53,682 nt of DNA from Lachnospiraceae bacterium (GTDB taxonomy: Bacteria > Bacillota > Clostridia > Lachnospirales > Lachnospiraceae): positions 1 through 53,682 of the forward strand of contig JAETON010000016.1 in assembly GCA_021771695.1 (NCBI GenBank), given 5' to 3'. Under the pieces are notes generated by a model. The model ran no database searches. It had not been told where the DNA came from and worked only from the letters and a program-made list of their open reading frames with translations. Shown here piece after piece: positions 51,502 through 53,682 of the stretch (its first letter is position 1; every line of letters begins with the position of its first letter). The position numbers and the translations under genes are program-made.

Positions 51502-53460
51502 CTATAAATTTTCCAGATTCTCAATAAACTCTTCATAGTTTCTGTTTTTGATTAATCTGGTAACTCCCTGCATTCCTATCAAATATTGATACAAACGCTT
51601 GAATACAACTTCCCACATTCCATATTTGCTTTTTGGAATATTTAACAAAAGAACAACTTGTACCTTTTCGTTTTCCCATGCAATCGGTTTCCGAAGGATC
51701 ATAACGGAAACCGCCGCATCTCCCATATCATTCAAAAGTGCATGAGGAATTGCTACTAAACTTCCAAGCTCTGTAGTTGCCATTTCCTCTCTTTTAAAAA
51801 TGGAACGCTTGATATTTTCAGTAATATATCCTTTTTCCAGCATAATATCGGTGATATATGTAAGAACTTCCTGCTTTCCTTTTAAATCCTCATTTGGGAA
51901 GAATAATTCTTCACGGAATATATCCCGATAATTAATGTCACTGCTATTTTCCGCAGTTTCCAGCACTTTACGAATTCCTTCCACGTCTGTGTCATCCAAA
52001 AATAGGTTTATCTTCTTAATTTTGGAAGATCGAAAATATGGTAATTCCACTGTTGTCAGTACAAAATCCACCTCGTCAATTAAATCCTGTGTCACTTCCT
52101 GCTGCGGACATGTCTTAACAACTTCTAATTTATGTCCAAAATTCTGTACGATTTTTTCTTTTAGCAGCATTGCTGTTGCAACTCCTGCAATACAAACAAT
52201 GACTGCTTTTTTTCTTTCAAGTTTCCGGTTCAGCCCTTTTCTCTCAAGGGCTGCCCCGAAATGCATGGCAAGAAAACCAATTTCATTTTCTTTGGTTTTC
52301 AGTTTATGGTTTTGTTCAATGACTTCTCCTGACAGTACAGCAAGTTCAAAAGCCAGTGGATACATATTTTTTATGGAATCCAAAAATTCATTTCGGATAT
52401 TCATATCAAATCTTAAACGCTGCATTGCAGCTCCAAGATGCATCGCTAATCCATTGATTAATTGCTTATCATCCGATAAATCAATATTTGTTTCTGCCTT
52501 AATAGTCCGCAGAATACTTTCAATTTCTTCTTTGTATTCATAATCATCTTCCGGATCATCAATCAAAAACCTTTGACTGGATATTAAATGCTGTGTCAGA
52601 TAATAAACTTCATTTCCCAGATCTACTCCAAATTCTTTCTGAATCCTATGGATAATATCTTTCGCACAATCAAACTCTATTCTATCTTCAAAGTCTTTCA
52701 TTTCACTTTCTTCATAAATAACATTTTTTTGTCTAGCAAAACGTTTCAGCATAATCAAACTGTGAATCAAGACATTTTTAAATGCGATATCTGTCAGCCT
52801 TAGATTATATTCAGAAATCACTTCCAGCAAAATCCTGCGAAGTCTGCTCATTTCCTTTTCTGTAAAAACATTTTTGTAAAATTGATTTTCTTCATCGCCA
52901 AAATATCCTTTACTATTGAAAATGTACTCAGAAATGCAATACCGGATCTTCGCTTCTTCTCCAACGATACGAACTCCATTTTTCTTCGTAATACTGATTC
53001 TCAAATCATAATCTTTTAGTATCCTGTCAATGGTCCGGAAATCCTTCTTTAAAGTAGATGTACTAATAAATAGTTCTTCTTCCAAATCAAAAGAATCTAT
53101 AATTTCTTTTCTCCCATTTAGAGATGACATCAATAACTTGGAAATAATATATCTCACACGATCTTCCGGTTCCGAAGGAATAATGTTTTTAAAATCTTTC
53201 TCCTTTTCTTGCCGCTCCATCAATTCCAGAAAACCAGAAAATTTATTATGATCTTTAATTTTCAAGTAATACCCATGACCAATTTCTGAAACTACTTCTG
53301 CTCCATATTTTTTCAAAACAGCATTTAGTTCTTTCATGTCATTGCGTATCGTTCTCGATGAAACTCCGACAGAAAATGCCAGATTATCTCCAGTCATTTT
53401 TTCTTTACTTTTCATTAGTAAATTTAATATCTGGATACATCGCTTATTAGATAACTCCAT
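51502..53460 (-). CDS. BglG/MtlR-type PTS-controlled transcriptional activator
   Basis: 652 aa multidomain regulator: N-terminal HTH (about 1-60, NLAFSVGVSSRTIRNDMKEL), an Mga-like second HTH, two PTS regulation domains (about 195-410, with ALIMLKRFARQ and LAMHLGAAMQRLRF, FLAMHFGAALER), an EIIB-like domain (VIVCIAGVATAMLL; usual Cys kept) and a C-terminal EIIA-like domain (LVAIPHALLNDMG). This is the activator type, not an RNA antiterminator. PTS phosphorylation of its histidines couples gene activation to sugar uptake. A TATAAT -10 box lies at 53488-53483. Ribosome site AAGGAG. Confidence 0.93.
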   Translation of the reverse strand: MELSNKRCIQILNLLMKSKEKMTGDNLAFSVGVSSRTIRNDMKELNAVLKKYGAEVVSEIGHGYYLKIKDHNKFSGFLELMERQEKEKDFKNIIPSEPEDRVRYIISKLLMSSLNGRKEIIDSFDLEEELFISTSTLKKDFRTIDRILKDYDLRISITKKNGVRIVGEEAKIRYCISEYIFNSKGYFGDEENQFYKNVFTEKEMSRLRRILLEVISEYNLRLTDIAFKNVLIHSLIMLKRFARQKNVIYEESEMKDFEDRIEFDCAKDIIHRIQKEFGVDLGNEVYYLTQHLISSQRFLIDDPEDDYEYKEEIESILRTIKAETNIDLSDDKQLINGLAMHLGAAMQRLRFDMNIRNEFLDSIKNMYPLAFELAVLSGEVIEQNHKLKTKENEIGFLAMHFGAALERKGLNRKLERKKAVIVCIAGVATAMLLKEKIVQNFGHKLEVVKTCPQQEVTQDLIDEVDFVLTTVELPYFRSSKIKKINLFLDDTDVEGIRKVLETAENSSDINYRDIFREELFFPNEDLKGKQEVLTYITDIMLEKGYITENIKRSIFKREEMATTELGSLVAIPHALLNDMGDAAVSVMILRKPIAWENEKVQVVLLLNIPKSKYGMWEVVFKRLYQYLIGMQGVTRLIKNRNYEEFIENLENL

Positions 53461-53520
53461 TCATTTTCTCCTTCTGTTTATGATTATAAGTGATGTTTTT
53501 TTGATAATATAGTTCACCTT

Positions 53521-53539
53521 TTTCCGCTTGAAGCGGAAA
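53521..53539. repeat. Inverted repeat upstream of the activator gene
   Basis: TTTCCGCT-TGA-AGCGGAAA, 8-bp perfect arms. TTTCCGCTT recurs at 53553-53561 next to the group II intron end. It may be an operator or an old terminator into which the intron inserted. Confidence 0.5.
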
Positions 53540-53567
53540 TAACTGAAACATTTTTCCGCTTCTAATG

Positions 53568-53682
53568 AATCGAGTAGGAGGGAAAATTAAATAAAATTTC
53601 CCGACCTCTCACACCACCCAGCATGCCGTTCGGCACTGGGCGGTTCAATCAACTTAACAAGTAACACACCTTTCGGTGTAGT
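53568..53682 (-). mobile_element. 3' end of a group II intron (domains V and VI), cut by the window edge
   Basis: On the minus strand a domain-V-like hairpin (53645-53613) has the stem ACCGCCCAG / CTGGGTGGT, an inner GCC-GAAC-GGC tetraloop stem and the typical two-base AT bulge. A domain-VI-like hairpin (GGGAAA/TTTCCC, about 53608-53579) follows, then the 3' end near CTACTCGATT. The hairpin ACACC-GAAA-GGTGT at 53668-53681 belongs to domain IV. No intron-encoded protein is seen; it would lie further right. The exact 3' splice site is uncertain by several bases. Confidence 0.7.

Noticed and set aside
51935-52543. 202-codon plus-strand frame opposite the activator gene
   Set aside because: No start signal; composition reflects the antisense of a helical protein.

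Overview
The window is a low-GC, densely coded chromosomal segment of an anaerobic, endospore-forming member of the Clostridia. Gene families and gene order suit Lachnospiraceae best; this is an inference, as no rRNA is present to place it. Sporulation genes (spoIID, spoIIQ-like, a short spoIIE), PerR with reverse rubrerythrin, a flavodiiron protein, and the clostridial order spoIIE-tilS-hpt-ftsH support it. Most genes after position 28,000 lie on the minus strand.

Layout. 1-199: a duplicated 42-bp element and a strong terminator. 199-1,320: reverse rubrerythrin and PerR, each with a PerR-like palindromic operator. 1,472-4,164: a hemolysin-III-type membrane protein, a GIY-YIG protein and the engulfment pair spoIIQ/spoIID, both with altered catalytic positions. 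4,178-7,354: an HPr-like protein lacking the regulatory serine, then pncB, plsC and an anchored unknown. 7,374-11,551: a membrane protein, a HisA-like isomerase, an RluA-type synthase and an OmpR-class two-component system. 11,652-15,911: the complete pantothenate/CoA operon (ketopantoate-reductase-like, panB, panC, panD, coaBC) behind a promoter and a leader hairpin that covers the first ribosome binding site. 15,978-18,313: a LytTR/GHKL two-component system followed by a LytTR-type direct repeat, a promoter, an 11-codon ORF with a strong Shine-Dalgarno and a terminator. This hidden roughly 260-nt transcription unit is the most interesting object here.

18,355-24,769: malQ, then a divergent TetR / MMPL exporter / secreted heptad-repeat protein locus with three evenly spaced operators. 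24,953-28,177: an acyl-CoA dehydrogenase fused to an EtfA FAD domain and a rubredoxin, followed by a flavodiiron protein, which reads as a short electron chain from acyl-CoA to O2 or NO. 28,197-33,071: malic enzyme, alkyl-base glycosylase, GNAT, HD and HAD proteins and three tRNAs (Gly-UCC, Phe, Gly-GCC). 33,151-36,939: a three-gene LRR / VWA-metallopeptidase / MoxR-ATPase module. 37,089-38,963: a GyrI-like protein, a WYL regulator, tRNA-Leu and tRNA-Tyr. 39,044-44,159: ftsH, hpt, tilS and spoIIE.

44,323-53,460: a sugar-uptake and catabolic locus with a BglG/MtlR-type activator, PTS EIIA, EIIB and an UlaA-family EIIC, a TPR protein, a class II aldolase, a P-loop kinase, a PfkB kinase, DeoC and, in a separate unit, a mannitol-dehydrogenase-family enzyme. 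Its substrate is not evident. The right edge carries domains V and VI of a group II intron whose body lies outside the window. All calls come from reading the sequence; no database search was possible.
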